A stretch of 64,000 bases of DNA. Origin: Cytobacillus oceanisediminis. GTDB lineage: Bacteria; Bacillota; Bacilli; Bacillales; Cytobacillaceae. This document shows positions 18,865 through 27,700 of the stretch, in pieces. Each line of letters opens with the position of its first letter. Position 1 is the first letter of the stretch. Under the pieces are notes generated by a model that was not told where the DNA came from, did no database searches, and saw only the letters and a program-made list of their open reading frames with translations. The stretch covers positions 1-64,000 of the forward strand of contig NZ_QGTW01000003.1 of assembly GCF_003182355.1 (NCBI RefSeq), in the 5' to 3' direction. The position numbers and the translations under genes were made by a program.

Positions 18865-19524
18865 TTACAAATTTTTGCGGAACTCAAAATAACGAAATCC
18901 TAAGATCATAATCGTCAGCCATACACCGCCTGCAGCAAACCCTGCAATCACATCACTTGGAAAATGGACCCCTAAATAGATACGACTTAACCCGATTGAA
19001 ACAATAAAAAATCCCAGCAGCAATACCCATGCAGTCTTCCATCTTCTTTTTTTTGCCAGATGTACAATCATATATGCAAGTGAACCGTAAAAGATGAACG
19101 AACCCATCGAATGACCGCTTGGAAAGCTGAATCCCTGTTCCTCAATCAATGGCCTAATATCCGGGCGCTCCCTTTTAAAAATCCACTTTAATAATATATT
19201 GAAAAGCGCGCCAACACCCGATGAAATAACCATAAAAATTGCTAAAGAACGCTTTTTAAAAATAAACAGCAGGACTCCTGCTATAATGACAGCAAAAGCC
19301 AGCCACTTTACAGAGCCCAGGAAAGTAATCACTTGCATGAACTCCGTAAGTCGCGGAGATATAAAAGCTTGAACATAGTCAATCACCCGCTCATCAAAAC
19401 TGACGAGCTCTTTCTCTCGCAATTCATCAACAATCTCAACAAAAAGAAACAAAAACACACCAAGAATAGCTGCTGCCGATGCAATATAGATAATATTTTT
19501 TAAGGTTAACGTCTTCCAACTCAT
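18865..19524 (-). CDS. PAP2-family membrane phosphatase
   Basis: A 219-residue membrane protein of the type-2 phosphatidic acid phosphatase family. The three catalytic motifs are present: KWIFKRERP (KxxxxxxRP), FPSGHSMGSF (PSGH) and SRIYLGVHFPSDV (SRxxxxxHxxxD). About six membrane helices; the active site faces outside. It dephosphorylates a lipid phosphate, possibly undecaprenyl pyrophosphate or phosphatidic/phosphatidylglycerol phosphate. ATG 19524 is preferred to GTG 19530, as AAAGGA is better spaced. The real undecaprenyl-type enzyme UppP is encoded at 41351. Confidence 0.9.
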   Translation of the reverse strand: MSWKTLTLKNIIYIASAAAILGVFLFLFVEIVDELREKELVSFDERVIDYVQAFISPRLTEFMQVITFLGSVKWLAFAVIIAGVLLFIFKKRSLAIFMVISSGVGALFNILLKWIFKRERPDIRPLIEEQGFSFPSGHSMGSFIFYGSLAYMIVHLAKKRRWKTAWVLLLGFFIVSIGLSRIYLGVHFPSDVIAGFAAGGVWLTIMILGFRYFEFRKNL

Positions 19525-19818
19525 ACGCACAAATCCTTTTTAGTTATAGGATTACCACAAATCTGGGGAAAGTGAACGTGATTTTGGATTTTTATTAGAA
19601 GAAAAAGAATTTTTATTTATATGAGGATTAACTCATTTGACCTCCACTATCTTTTCAAGGGGATTAGTCACGACGATTAACTCCCTTCAGCTTCTCTTTT
19701 TCGTTTCCATGGGCACTATTCGCGGCCTTTAGTTCCCTTCAGCTTCTCTTTTTCAGTTCTACGAGCATAAATGGTGTTTTCGATCCGGTATTTCAAAAAA
19801 TATAGGCATTAAAATATA
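19525..19818. repeat. Gene-free region with a 52-bp-spaced direct repeat
   Basis: The 21-base sequence TCCCTTCAGCTTCTCTTTTT(C) occurs at 19682-19702 and again at 19734-19754, exactly 52 bp apart. The flanks (TTAACTCCC, TTAGTTCCC) are also similar. I see no gene on either strand. It looks like a dispersed low-complexity intergenic repeat, not a CRISPR. Confidence 0.6.
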
Positions 19819-19819
19819 A

Positions 19820-19851
19820 AAAAACCGGTTTTACTTAAAGTAAAACCGGTT
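19820..19851 (-). terminator. ku terminator
   Basis: Stem AACCGGTTTTACTT/AAGTAAAACCGGTT followed by TTTTTTA on the minus strand. Confidence 0.92.
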
Positions 19852-19882
19852 CAGATCTATCCCCTGCGGGTATCCTATTGAA

Positions 19883-20737
19883 TTAAGCTTGTTTTTTCAC
19901 TTTTGCCTTTGCTGTTGCGCGTTTCTTTTTAGCTGCCGGTTTTTTCGTTTTTTCTTTTTCGGCCGGCTTTGTTTTATCAATGGATGCCTGCAGGGCAGCC
20001 ATAAGGTCAGTAACATTGGTGGCTGGTTCTTTTTCAACAGGTGTAACGATTTCTTTTCCAGTCCGCTTGGCTTCGATGAGTTCAAGAAGCGCAGTCCGGT
20101 AATCATCATTATATTTTTCAGGCTTGAAGTCGGATGTTAACTGGTCAATCAGCATGATAGCTGTTTCGATTTCTTTATCGGTTACTTTATCTTCTGCAGG
20201 TACATTTGGAACATCTGCAGCTTTGCGCACTTCGTCCGGATAATGAATTGTTTCCATTACAAGGGTATTTTCATAAACGCGTACCACTGCCAGCTGTTCC
20301 TTTGAACGGATGATGATTTTTGCCAAACCGACCTTTTCGGAATCCTCAAGCGCTTTTCTTAATAGTGAATAGGCCTTTCCTCCTCCATCTCCTGGAGACA
20401 TATAATACGTACGGTTAAAATAAATCGGATCAATTTCCTGAATTTTAACAAAATCCACAATCTCTACGGCCTTGTCCTCATTTTCCTGTTTAAGCTTTTC
20501 GAGATCCTCGTCCTCCAATACCACAAATTTTCCTTTTGTGTATTCATACGCTTTGACGATATCCTCATTTTTGATTTCCACTTCGCAAACAGGACAGGTC
20601 TTCTCATACTTAATTGGTGAATGACAGTCTTTATGAAGATTTCTCAGCTTTATATCTTTATCCTCTGTAGCCGCATGAAGCTTGATCGGAATATTAACAA
20701 GCCCAAAGCTGATGCTTCCTTTCCACATTGTATGCAT
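19883..20737 (-). CDS. ykoV: Ku, non-homologous end-joining protein
   Basis: A 284-residue bacterial Ku homodimer that rings DNA ends and recruits LigD. Family motifs: MWKGSISFGLVNIPIKLH at the start, then LHKDCHSPIKYEKTCPVCE with a CxxC, and FVKIQEIDPIYFNRTYYMSPG in the bridge. The last ~35 residues are Lys/Ala rich (KKPAAKKKRATAKAK), the DNA-binding tail typical of Ku. The gene is divergent from ligD across 145 bp; in B. subtilis both (ykoV, ykoU) are spore-expressed and repair breaks in germinating spores. Confidence 0.97.
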   Translation of the reverse strand: MHTMWKGSISFGLVNIPIKLHAATEDKDIKLRNLHKDCHSPIKYEKTCPVCEVEIKNEDIVKAYEYTKGKFVVLEDEDLEKLKQENEDKAVEIVDFVKIQEIDPIYFNRTYYMSPGDGGGKAYSLLRKALEDSEKVGLAKIIIRSKEQLAVVRVYENTLVMETIHYPDEVRKAADVPNVPAEDKVTDKEIETAIMLIDQLTSDFKPEKYNDDYRTALLELIEAKRTGKEIVTPVEKEPATNVTDLMAALQASIDKTKPAEKEKTKKPAAKKKRATAKAKVKKQA

Positions 20738-20882
20738 AGTAAAACTCCATTCTCATTATGTTATATGTACTCTTAATTTGTGTTTTAACAAATTCGCACA
20801 TACCCTTAAAGAATTGGAAACAGAGTAGTTTTTGCGGAAAAGGTAAAACTAAAGTGAACTATCAGCAAGGAGGCCAACCTCA
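20738..20882. promoter_or_regulatory. Divergent ku-ligD intergenic region
   Basis: 145 bp holding both upstream regions. The ligD site AAGGAGG is clear. I could not assign a convincing sigma-G or sigma-A promoter to either gene by eye. Confidence 0.4.
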
Positions 20883-22712
20883 ATGAAACCAATGCTTCCT
20901 ACACTAACTTTTGATGTACCCGAAGGCGAGGAGTGGATGTTTGAAGCCAAGTATGACGGATTCAGGGCTATTCTGCATTGGGATCAGGAAATCAGCCTGA
21001 CCAGCAGAAATGATAAACCATTATTAGACTTATTCCCTGAAATAAAAGCATTTTTGGAACAAAACAAAGAAAAGTTAGAGCCATTTCTTCCGCTAACACT
21101 AGATGGAGAACTAGTCTATTTAGAAAACGCCTATAAAGCTCACTTTAGTTCAATTCAGGTAAGAGGGAGAATGAGATCAGAAAAAAAGATAGCTGAAAAA
21201 GCAAAATCAGCTCCTTGCCGCCTTCTAATTTTTGATGTCCTGACGATAAAAGGCAAAAAAATCAGCAATAAAGAGTATCATCTCAGAAAAGGGGAACTAG
21301 AGGCCCTTTTTAAAGAATGTGATTTGCCATTGAAGCCTGATGAGACTAATCCTAAACTCATCCAACTAATCCCTAATTATCAAAATTTTAATGAACTTTG
21401 GGAAAAGGTTGTCCTTCATGACGGCGAGGGAATAGTGGCAAAACAGACGAAAAATCAATGGGAAGAAGGCAAAAGATCTTCTTTATGGCTAAAATTCAAA
21501 AATTGGAAGTATGTATCCTGCTTCATTACCGCCTATGAAAAATCAAATGGCTACTTTTATGCAGGCGTATTTCAAGGAGAAAAAATCTATCCCATCGGGC
21601 AGTTTATCTTCGGCTTAAAACCTGATGAAAAACAAGCATTGTTCCAAATAATCAAAGATAATAAAACAGATGAAGACAGCCGATTTATTTACGTTGAACC
21701 TGCAATTTGCGTGGAAGTAAAATACCTGGAGATCTATGAAGAGCAAATGCGTGAACCCCATTTCCACCAATTCCGATTTGATCTTAAGCCTGATAATTGT
21801 ACGTATGATAAATTTATACAGCATCAAAAAAACTTGCCGCCAGAAATAGATATCACACATCCCGACAAACCTTTGTGGGAAACGCCTTCTGTTCAAAAAA
21901 TCGATTATATTCATTTTTTGCGGGAGATCGCTCCTTATATGCTCCCATTTTTAAAAAACCGGCTGCTGACCGTCATCCGTTATCCGCATGGCATTTTTGG
22001 GGAACCTTTTTACCAGAAAAACTGCCCGGATTACGCCCCGGATTTCGTGGAAACAAAAATGTCTGAGGGCATTAACTATATCGTCTGCAACAATCTAAAG
22101 ACTCTTCTTTGGCTAGGGAACCAGCTGGCATTTGAATACCATATTCCATTTAAAACGATTCACAGCAGTGGGCCAAGCGAGATCGTATTTGATTTGGATC
22201 CTCCTTCAAGGGATGCGTTTCCTCTTGCAATAAAAGCCGCTTTATATATTAAAGATGTGCTTGATCACTTGGAGCTGATTAGTTTTGTCAAAACATCAGG
22301 CAATAAAGGACTCCAGATTTATATTCCCTTGCCTGAGAATACGTATTCCTTTAATGAAACGCGCCTGTTCACTGAATTTATAGCAGAATATCTTGTGTCC
22401 AAAGATCCGGATTCTTTTACAACTGAACGAATGAAGAAAAATCGGGGCGGCCGCCTTTATGTAGATTATATACAGCATGCGGAAGGAAAGACGATCATCG
22501 CGCCATATTCAGCCAGAGGAAACAAAGCGGCGACTGTGGCCACTCCTTTATTTTGGGAAGAGGTAAACGAGCGGTTAACGATGGAAAAGTTCCAAATACC
22601 CAATCTAATGAAACGGATAAACAGTGGCGGGGACCCCTTCCATTCCTATTTCCAGACAAAAAGTATACAGAAATTCTCGCCGGTGCTCGACTTTTTGAAA
22701 CAGCAGCATTAG
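20883..22712 (+). CDS. ligD: LigD, ATP-dependent DNA ligase with polymerase domain
   Basis: A 609-residue two-domain NHEJ enzyme. Residues ~1-310 are an ATP-dependent ligase: motif I EAKYDGFRA (Lys about 23 is adenylated), SSIQVRGRM, DGEGIVAK (motif IV) and SLWLKFKNW (motif V). Residues ~335-605 are a primase-like polymerase: GEPFYQKNCP, then SEIVFDLDPP with the catalytic Asp pair, and TSGNKGLQIYIPL. It lacks the phosphoesterase domain, as does B. subtilis LigD (domain order ligase then polymerase). Partner Ku is encoded divergently. Confidence 0.97.
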   Translation: MKPMLPTLTFDVPEGEEWMFEAKYDGFRAILHWDQEISLTSRNDKPLLDLFPEIKAFLEQNKEKLEPFLPLTLDGELVYLENAYKAHFSSIQVRGRMRSEKKIAEKAKSAPCRLLIFDVLTIKGKKISNKEYHLRKGELEALFKECDLPLKPDETNPKLIQLIPNYQNFNELWEKVVLHDGEGIVAKQTKNQWEEGKRSSLWLKFKNWKYVSCFITAYEKSNGYFYAGVFQGEKIYPIGQFIFGLKPDEKQALFQIIKDNKTDEDSRFIYVEPAICVEVKYLEIYEEQMREPHFHQFRFDLKPDNCTYDKFIQHQKNLPPEIDITHPDKPLWETPSVQKIDYIHFLREIAPYMLPFLKNRLLTVIRYPHGIFGEPFYQKNCPDYAPDFVETKMSEGINYIVCNNLKTLLWLGNQLAFEYHIPFKTIHSSGPSEIVFDLDPPSRDAFPLAIKAALYIKDVLDHLELISFVKTSGNKGLQIYIPLPENTYSFNETRLFTEFIAEYLVSKDPDSFTTERMKKNRGGRLYVDYIQHAEGKTIIAPYSARGNKAATVATPLFWEEVNERLTMEKFQIPNLMKRINSGGDPFHSYFQTKSIQKFSPVLDFLKQQH

Positions 22713-22807
22713 AAGGACTTGTCATAAAGCCATCCCATTTAGTTTCAGCGAGATCATATTTAAAAGATTCATTATCGCTTTAGTATGTTATTAAAGTTAA
22801 ACATAGC

Positions 22808-22838
22808 TAAAAAAGGATAAGGCTTGCGCCTTATCCTA
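22808..22838 (-). terminator. dapF terminator (also behind ligD)
   Basis: Stem AGGATAAGGC/GCGCCTTATCCT, TT loop, minus-strand TTTTTTAGC. It overlaps the dapF stop codon. Confidence 0.9.
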
Positions 22839-23819
22839 CATCCATTCTTTTAAAAATTGCTGTGCATATTCCTGAAGCTTTGCATACTGTTTTATTTCAT
22901 CAGCGAATTCCACTTTAGGCGACAGGGTAAATTCAGCCGGATTTTCCATATTCACATCTACTTTAGAGCGGTATACGTAGCTGGCATTCCCGATTAAGTC
23001 AATATACTGCCTTCCATTTTTCTCATGAACGACACAGCGCACCTTTCCGCCGTTATTATAAACTTCAACGGGTTCCTCTATTTCATTTAGGCCATTCATG
23101 CAGGTAACTAGTGTTGAAGCGGACATTGCCGTCCCGCATGCATTGGTAAAACCAACACCGCGTTCAAATGTCCGGACATAAATATGGCCTTTTTTTAGCG
23201 GTTTTACAAAGCTGACATTCACGCCATCAGGGAAAAATTCATTCGGTCCGTTCAAGTATTCGCTTATATCTTTTTGCAAATCGTAGGAAATATGCTCCTT
23301 ATCAACAATTGAAACAAAATGAGGATTCGGGACTGCTAAAGCTGTAAAAGTTAATTCTTCAGAGATTTTGCTGATTTTTTCATTTATTAGTGTTTCTTTT
23401 TCAAGGTTAAGCGGCAGGTCCTCCAAGTTAAAAGATACCGGTGAAATTTCTACCAGGTAAGTAGGAATTTCTTCAAAAATATCTTCCTGCTTTTTCACCT
23501 GCAGATCCGCTTTCATTGTCTCAATGATCGCTTCCTTCAAACCAAAAAGTTCACATACATAACGGGCTACACAGCGCAGCCCATTTCCGCACATGGAAGC
23601 TTCAGAGCCGTCCGGATTGAACACCCTCATCCTTGCGTCTGCCTTTTCACTTTTCAATACATAGAGAATACCATCAGCACCGAGGTCCGTACTGCGGTCA
23701 CACAACGCCTTTGCCAGCTCGGCCCGCTGTTCTTCTATAAAATCATATGTGTTGGATATTTCATCTATAATAAAGAAATCATTTCCTGAGCCGTGGCATT
23801 TAATAAGGTCGATCTTCAA
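22836..23819 (-). CDS. dapF: DapF, diaminopimelate epimerase
   Basis: A 327-residue PLP-independent epimerase converting LL- to meso-diaminopimelate for lysine and peptidoglycan. The two catalytic cysteines are in SMCGNGLRCVARY and TNACGTAMSAS. CHGSGNDFFIID opens the protein. TTG 23819 is chosen: TGGAGG lies 7 nt upstream and the product begins MKIDLIKCHGSGNDF; the longer frame uses ribosome-site bases as codons. It is about 50 residues longer than E. coli DapF, with extra sequence in the middle (about 130-180), which I believe is usual for this Bacillus group. Confidence 0.95.
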   Translation of the reverse strand: MKIDLIKCHGSGNDFFIIDEISNTYDFIEEQRAELAKALCDRSTDLGADGILYVLKSEKADARMRVFNPDGSEASMCGNGLRCVARYVCELFGLKEAIIETMKADLQVKKQEDIFEEIPTYLVEISPVSFNLEDLPLNLEKETLINEKISKISEELTFTALAVPNPHFVSIVDKEHISYDLQKDISEYLNGPNEFFPDGVNVSFVKPLKKGHIYVRTFERGVGFTNACGTAMSASTLVTCMNGLNEIEEPVEVYNNGGKVRCVVHEKNGRQYIDLIGNASYVYRSKVDVNMENPAEFTLSPKVEFADEIKQYAKLQEYAQQFLKEWM

Positions 23820-23965
23820 AGTAAAACCTCCAAACCATTTCAATTAACTTATAGTAAGAGTGCCATAAAATCATTTATTATTCAATAATAGTTTTCTATA
23901 TTATATTAATAATATACTATTTGGGGAATACGATTCTTCCGCTGCACCCCAGGGAGGTGACTGCC

Positions 23966-24235
23966 ATAAACACTGAACTCTATACGTTCAAATTTTTTAT
24001 TAAGCAGATTGACGAAATGGACGGCCCCATTAACGAAAAGATTGCCCTTATCGAAACAACAGCGTTCTTCAATAAAGCTCCCGTATTTGAAGGAGTTATC
24101 CGGGCAAAATTCAATGACCATGGAATCTTTCCTAATGCTCAAGACCTTGCAGCTGCTGAAATCCCCTTATCTGTTAAAAGAAAAATGGCTGCCGAAATAA
24201 AAAGGTATATCCGGCCGCAAAAATCGTTTTTATGA
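23966..24235 (+). CDS. Small protein of unknown function, apparently starting with ATA
   Basis: A frame of about 89 codons encoding a soluble mixed-charge protein (INTELYTFKFFIKQIDEMDG at its start). Family not recognised. The frame is open further upstream, but the only strong ribosome site, AGGGAGGTGA (23951-23960), lies 5 nt before an ATA codon (23966). GTG at 23957 overlaps that site, and TTG at 23921 has none. Initiation at ATA is therefore my best reading, unless a base is in error. It is divergent from dapF and followed by a MITE copy. Confidence 0.6.
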   Translation: MNTELYTFKFFIKQIDEMDGPINEKIALIETTAFFNKAPVFEGVIRAKFNDHGIFPNAQDLAAAEIPLSVKRKMAAEIKRYIRPQKSFL

Positions 24236-24237
24236 AA

Positions 24238-24475
24238 GCTATGTTGAACTAGCCTATTAATTTCCGCTCAAAAAGCTCAGTAAACCGGGACGGTCCGGCG
24301 CTCCTCGGTGCATTACTCACCTGCGGGGTCTCCCTTTGGCACGCTTTTCCCGCAGGATATTGAATAAGCATCCTCCAATAAACACCGCACAAAGGAAATG
24401 CAAATGCATTTTCGAGGAGTCTCGCCTTCTACTCCAATCAACCCAGTGCTAAAATCAACATTGAGATTTAACATA
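24238..24475 (+). mobile_element. MITE-like element, copy 3 (~238 bp)
   Basis: Left end AGCTATGTTGAACT and right end GAGATTTAACATAAG are diverged family termini. The internal blocks CTGCGGGGTCTCCCTTTG, GGATATTGAATAAGCATCC and AATGCATTTTCGAGGAG match the other copies. No clear target duplication is left, so this copy is older. It starts 3 bp after the small-gene stop codon. Confidence 0.75.
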
Positions 24476-24477
24476 AG

Positions 24478-24510
24478 AAAAAAAGCCTGCAGATAGGCCC
24501 CTGCAGACAG
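24478..24510 (-). terminator. Terminator of EAL-HDOD gene
   Basis: Minus strand GTCTGCAG/CTGCAGGC stem followed by TTTTTTT. Confidence 0.85.
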
Positions 24511-24514
24511 TCCA

Positions 24515-25765
24515 TTATTGAAAGATATTTTCCGGGTTAAGCAATTTATTGGACCAATTCAATGATTCAGCATAAATTTTAAAAAGATCTTTTTCATCAA
24601 TGTTCAGCTTCTTGCATTTTTCACTGATTGTGCCCCATTGCGCTTTTTCCACAGCAACCGCAAGGTCAAGAACCTCTTTTAGCATATTGTCCCTTCCGTT
24701 TAGGGCTTCACAAATATCATCCTGCAGAGGAAGGCCAGACAAAATTTGATTCATCGGAATACTTAATAGCGAATCCATCAATGAGAACATTCCTGTCATA
24801 AAATAGCTGGATAAAGGGTTATTACCTGATTTTAGCCTTTCAATTTCCTCGCACATTTTCGCTCGGGTCATAGATAATCTTATTGGTTCTTTAGCCATTT
24901 CTGATTTTTGGCTGGTTGTTTCCCTTACAGCCAATATATAAATCCATTTTTCGAGTTCAATCAGTCCTAGAAGAAGAATCGCCTGACGGATCGAATTAAT
25001 CTTCTGCTTTGGCCTGTATGCCGGCGAGTTTATTAATTTAAGCAGTTTATATGAAAGTGAGATATCTCTTTCAATTAACTCTGTAATACGGTCTAGGCTT
25101 GGTTCTGCGCTGGAAAGGGTTTGAATCATTTCATAATAAGAGTGAAAATAAGCAGGTACATCATGTGTTGACATGATAACAGGCTTGGAAAAGAAATAAC
25201 CTTGAAAATAAGCATAGTCTTTTTTTCTCGCTTCCTCGTATTCTTCTCTTGTTTCGACCTTTTCAGCGACCATTTTAATATTCAGCTTTTTAACGAGCAT
25301 TTCAATTCTTTCGCGTATATTTTTCGGAGTATGGAGAAAGTCCACCTTAATAATATCTGCATATTTTATAAGCCTGCTTGCATAGGGATTGCCTTCATTA
25401 AAAACAAAATCATCAAGTGCAATTTTGTAGCCAAGCCCTTTCAGTTCCTTGCATACGTGAATTAGTTCCTCGCTGGGTTCAACAGTTTCCAGGATTTCAA
25501 CAACGATTTCCCGGGGCCTAAAAAATGTAGGCAGCCTCAATTTAAGCAATTTTTCGGTGAAATTTATAAAGCATGGCTTGCCATCTGACAACTGGTCAAT
25601 TCCAATATTCAAAAAGCTATTAATAATGACCTCTGCTGTTGCCTGGTCTCCATTTATGTCTGGAAAAGTATTATCCTGATTGTTTCTGTAAAGAAGTTCA
25701 TAACCAAAAACCTCTTCTTTTGCATTAAATATTGGCTGCCGCGCAACAAATACTTCCATCCTCAT
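24515..25765 (-). CDS. EAL-HDOD signalling protein (YuxH-like)
   Basis: A 416-residue protein with an N-terminal EAL-like domain (about 5-205) and a C-terminal HDOD domain (about 205-390). The EAL part shows VARQPIFNAKEEVFGYELLYR, VVEILETVEP and ALDDFVF, then MVAEKVETREEY. Several residues of an active c-di-GMP phosphodiesterase are altered (ELLYR for EALxR, EKVET for EGVE). Binding without hydrolysis is therefore more likely. HDOD segments often act in signalling scaffolds. B. subtilis YuxH has the same layout. Start ATG 25765; co-oriented but separate from its neighbours. Confidence 0.9.
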   Translation of the reverse strand: MRMEVFVARQPIFNAKEEVFGYELLYRNNQDNTFPDINGDQATAEVIINSFLNIGIDQLSDGKPCFINFTEKLLKLRLPTFFRPREIVVEILETVEPSEELIHVCKELKGLGYKIALDDFVFNEGNPYASRLIKYADIIKVDFLHTPKNIRERIEMLVKKLNIKMVAEKVETREEYEEARKKDYAYFQGYFFSKPVIMSTHDVPAYFHSYYEMIQTLSSAEPSLDRITELIERDISLSYKLLKLINSPAYRPKQKINSIRQAILLLGLIELEKWIYILAVRETTSQKSEMAKEPIRLSMTRAKMCEEIERLKSGNNPLSSYFMTGMFSLMDSLLSIPMNQILSGLPLQDDICEALNGRDNMLKEVLDLAVAVEKAQWGTISEKCKKLNIDEKDLFKIYAESLNWSNKLLNPENIFQ

Positions 25766-25974
25766 ACCTCCGGAAACTAACTATTGCCGTATTTTTGTAT
25801 TCTCATTCTATCCAAACAGCTTTTATATGTCTGTCGAAACTTGTTGAAATAACAAAAAAATATGATCTTTCGCAAAAATAATTCTTTTTTCACTGGAAAG
25901 AGCTCACATTTTGTCACTTAGGAAAAAACATTTTTACCTGAAAGTACTGAGGAATCTATAATCAGCAAAGCATG
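25766..25974. other. AT-rich intergenic region, nothing recognised
   Basis: Around 210 bp between the permease terminator and the EAL-HDOD gene. No open frame, riboswitch or clear promoter seen. Confidence 0.4.
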
Positions 25975-26005
25975 AAAAAAGGATGCCCTTTTCCGGGCAT
26001 CCTTT
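25975..26005 (-). terminator. Terminator of purine permease gene
   Basis: Stem AAAGGATGCCC/GGGCATCCTTT, minus-strand TTTTTTC. Confidence 0.92.
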
Positions 26006-26012
26006 CAATATA

Positions 26013-27311
26013 TTAACTAATGACATGAAAAACAAAGTTAAACAAGAAAAGCGCAGCAATTACATATAGCGCAACGGAGACTTCCTTTGCTCGTCCAATC
26101 GAAACTTTAAGAATGGGATATAGAATAAAACCAATTGCTATACCATCTGCAATGCTGTACGTGAAAGGAATCATAGCAATAATGAAGAATGCCGGAAAGC
26201 TTTCACTTAAATCTTTTAAATCCAAATGGCGGATATTTTGAAGCATTAAACCGCCAATAATGATTAAAATGGGTGCAATTGCGCTATTAGGAATCAGCTT
26301 TATGACTGGTATAAAGAATCCCGATACCAGAAACAACAAACCTGTTGTAACGGTAGTCAATCCCGTCCGGCCTCCTGCTGCCATGCTGGCTGCACTTTCC
26401 ACAGTCGAAACAGTCGGGCTTGTGCCAAAAATACCGGATAATAATGCTGAAACCGAATTTGCCTGAAAGGCGCGAGTAAACTGTTCTGGCCTCTTTATAA
26501 AGCCTACATGCCCATGAACCAATCCAATATTTTCAAATACGAGCACCATGGTCAAAGAAAACACAGCGACCCAGAAAGTAATGGAAAGAACACTTTCAAA
26601 TGACATCGCTCCGAAGACTTCCATATAATCTGAAACCGAGAACGATTTTCCCTCTGAACTTTGCACTTCTATTAGGCCAAAAGCCCATGCAATTAAAGTG
26701 CCTGCTACAACTGTAATTAAAAAGTTGCCAGGTACATTTCGCATGAATAAAATGATTGCAAGCAAGAAGGTTAAAATGGTTGCCAGTACCTGCGGATCTC
26801 CAAGTTCTCCAAGAGCAATGATGGAGTTTGTACCTTTTTCAACGATTCCGCCTTTTTCAAGTCCGATCAGCATTAAGAAAAGCCCCAATCCCACCGTGAT
26901 CGCTTCTTTGAGTGATTGCGGAATGGATTCGCTTAATGTCTTTGCGAAACGCGAGAAAGCCACGAATACAAAGATAAGACCGGAAATAAAGACAACAGCC
27001 AATGCTTCCTGCCAGGAAAGACCCATGGATTGAACCATTGTGTATGAGAATAAAGCATTTATCCCCATTCCAGGCACAAGGAGGATCGGAACATTCGCCC
27101 AGAATCCCATAATCAGACAACCGACAACCGACGTCAAAATCGTAGCCAGAATAGCTGCTTCCAGAGGTATTCCTGCTTCTGAGAGAATCAGAGAGTTAAC
27201 AGCAATGATATAGACAATCGTAAAAAAGCCGATTGCTCCAGCCATTACCTCCCTTTTTACAGTTGTCCCATTTGAATCGAGTTGAAAAAGGTGGTTAAAC
27301 CACTTGTTCAT
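26013..27311 (-). CDS. NCS2/AzgA-type guanine/hypoxanthine permease
   Basis: A 432-residue permease with about 12-14 membrane segments, of the AzgA-type subgroup that includes B. subtilis PbuG and PbuO. Segments seen: EVMAGAIGFFTIVYIIAVN near the start, VPGMGINALFSYT in the third segment, GTSPTVSTVESAASMAAGGRTG (binding-site loop around helix 8-10, about 295-316) and SFPAFFIIAMIPFTYSIADGI late. It imports guanine or hypoxanthine with protons. I looked for the guanine riboswitch that precedes pbuG in B. subtilis and did not find one. Confidence 0.92.
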   Translation of the reverse strand: MNKWFNHLFQLDSNGTTVKREVMAGAIGFFTIVYIIAVNSLILSEAGIPLEAAILATILTSVVGCLIMGFWANVPILLVPGMGINALFSYTMVQSMGLSWQEALAVVFISGLIFVFVAFSRFAKTLSESIPQSLKEAITVGLGLFLMLIGLEKGGIVEKGTNSIIALGELGDPQVLATILTFLLAIILFMRNVPGNFLITVVAGTLIAWAFGLIEVQSSEGKSFSVSDYMEVFGAMSFESVLSITFWVAVFSLTMVLVFENIGLVHGHVGFIKRPEQFTRAFQANSVSALLSGIFGTSPTVSTVESAASMAAGGRTGLTTVTTGLLFLVSGFFIPVIKLIPNSAIAPILIIIGGLMLQNIRHLDLKDLSESFPAFFIIAMIPFTYSIADGIAIGFILYPILKVSIGRAKEVSVALYVIAALFLFNFVFHVIS

Positions 27312-27700
27312 ATATACTACCTATCTATTCAATTAGCCCTCTCCCTACCCGCTCTCCCCGATAGGCTGGTCTCTTCACGCCGAAGAGGAGCCTGAAAAAT
27401 CAGGTGAGCCACAAACAGTATTTTAACAAAAAATAAGCTGTCTGCCAATAGAAAGGTCAGACGTCTATTCAGATAAAGTGAAACTTCCAACATTGATGGT
27501 AAGTTAAGGCCCGCACGATAAGGGGTCACTCAGAAATTGACAGGACGAGGAAAGCTGCAGCAGCGATTCATCCCACGACCAAAAGCGGCAGCTTTTGAGA
27601 GGAAGCAGCGCCTTTAGTCTGAGTTCTGATAGTCGGGCCTTTACGGGCAGTTTTCCCGCTTATCCTTCTTTTTTCTTCAAATCTAAATGCGGGGCTATTA
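27312..27700. other. Intergenic region after ribH with unusual structure; possible IS200/IS605 (TnpB) right-end relic
   Basis: Its sequence is locally GC-rich and hairpin-rich (CCTGA/TCAGG near 27390-27404, CTCTTC/GAAGAG near 27370-27386). A minus-strand frame just after ribH reads KTARKGPTIRTQTKGAASSQ and ends LPLLVVG at about 27568. To me this resembles TnpB C-terminal tails, followed by ~90 nt ending GTTGGAAGTTTCAC at 27479, like a guide-RNA scaffold end. This is a visual impression only. No rib operon terminator is clear. Confidence 0.3.

Noticed and set aside
19682..19754. CRISPR-like direct repeats
   Set aside because: Only two units, spacer not of CRISPR type, and no cas gene in the window.
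22553..22783. Frame overlapping the ligD end and running past it
   Set aside because: It is mainly the ligD 3' end read in another frame; LigD itself ends naturally at 22712.
27329..27529. 66-codon frame upstream of the permease
   Set aside because: No ribosome site fit, no recognisable domain, and it overlaps hairpin-rich sequence.
27312..27560. Guanine riboswitch before the purine permease
   Set aside because: None of the conserved purine-aptamer loop sequences is found on the minus strand upstream of 27311.
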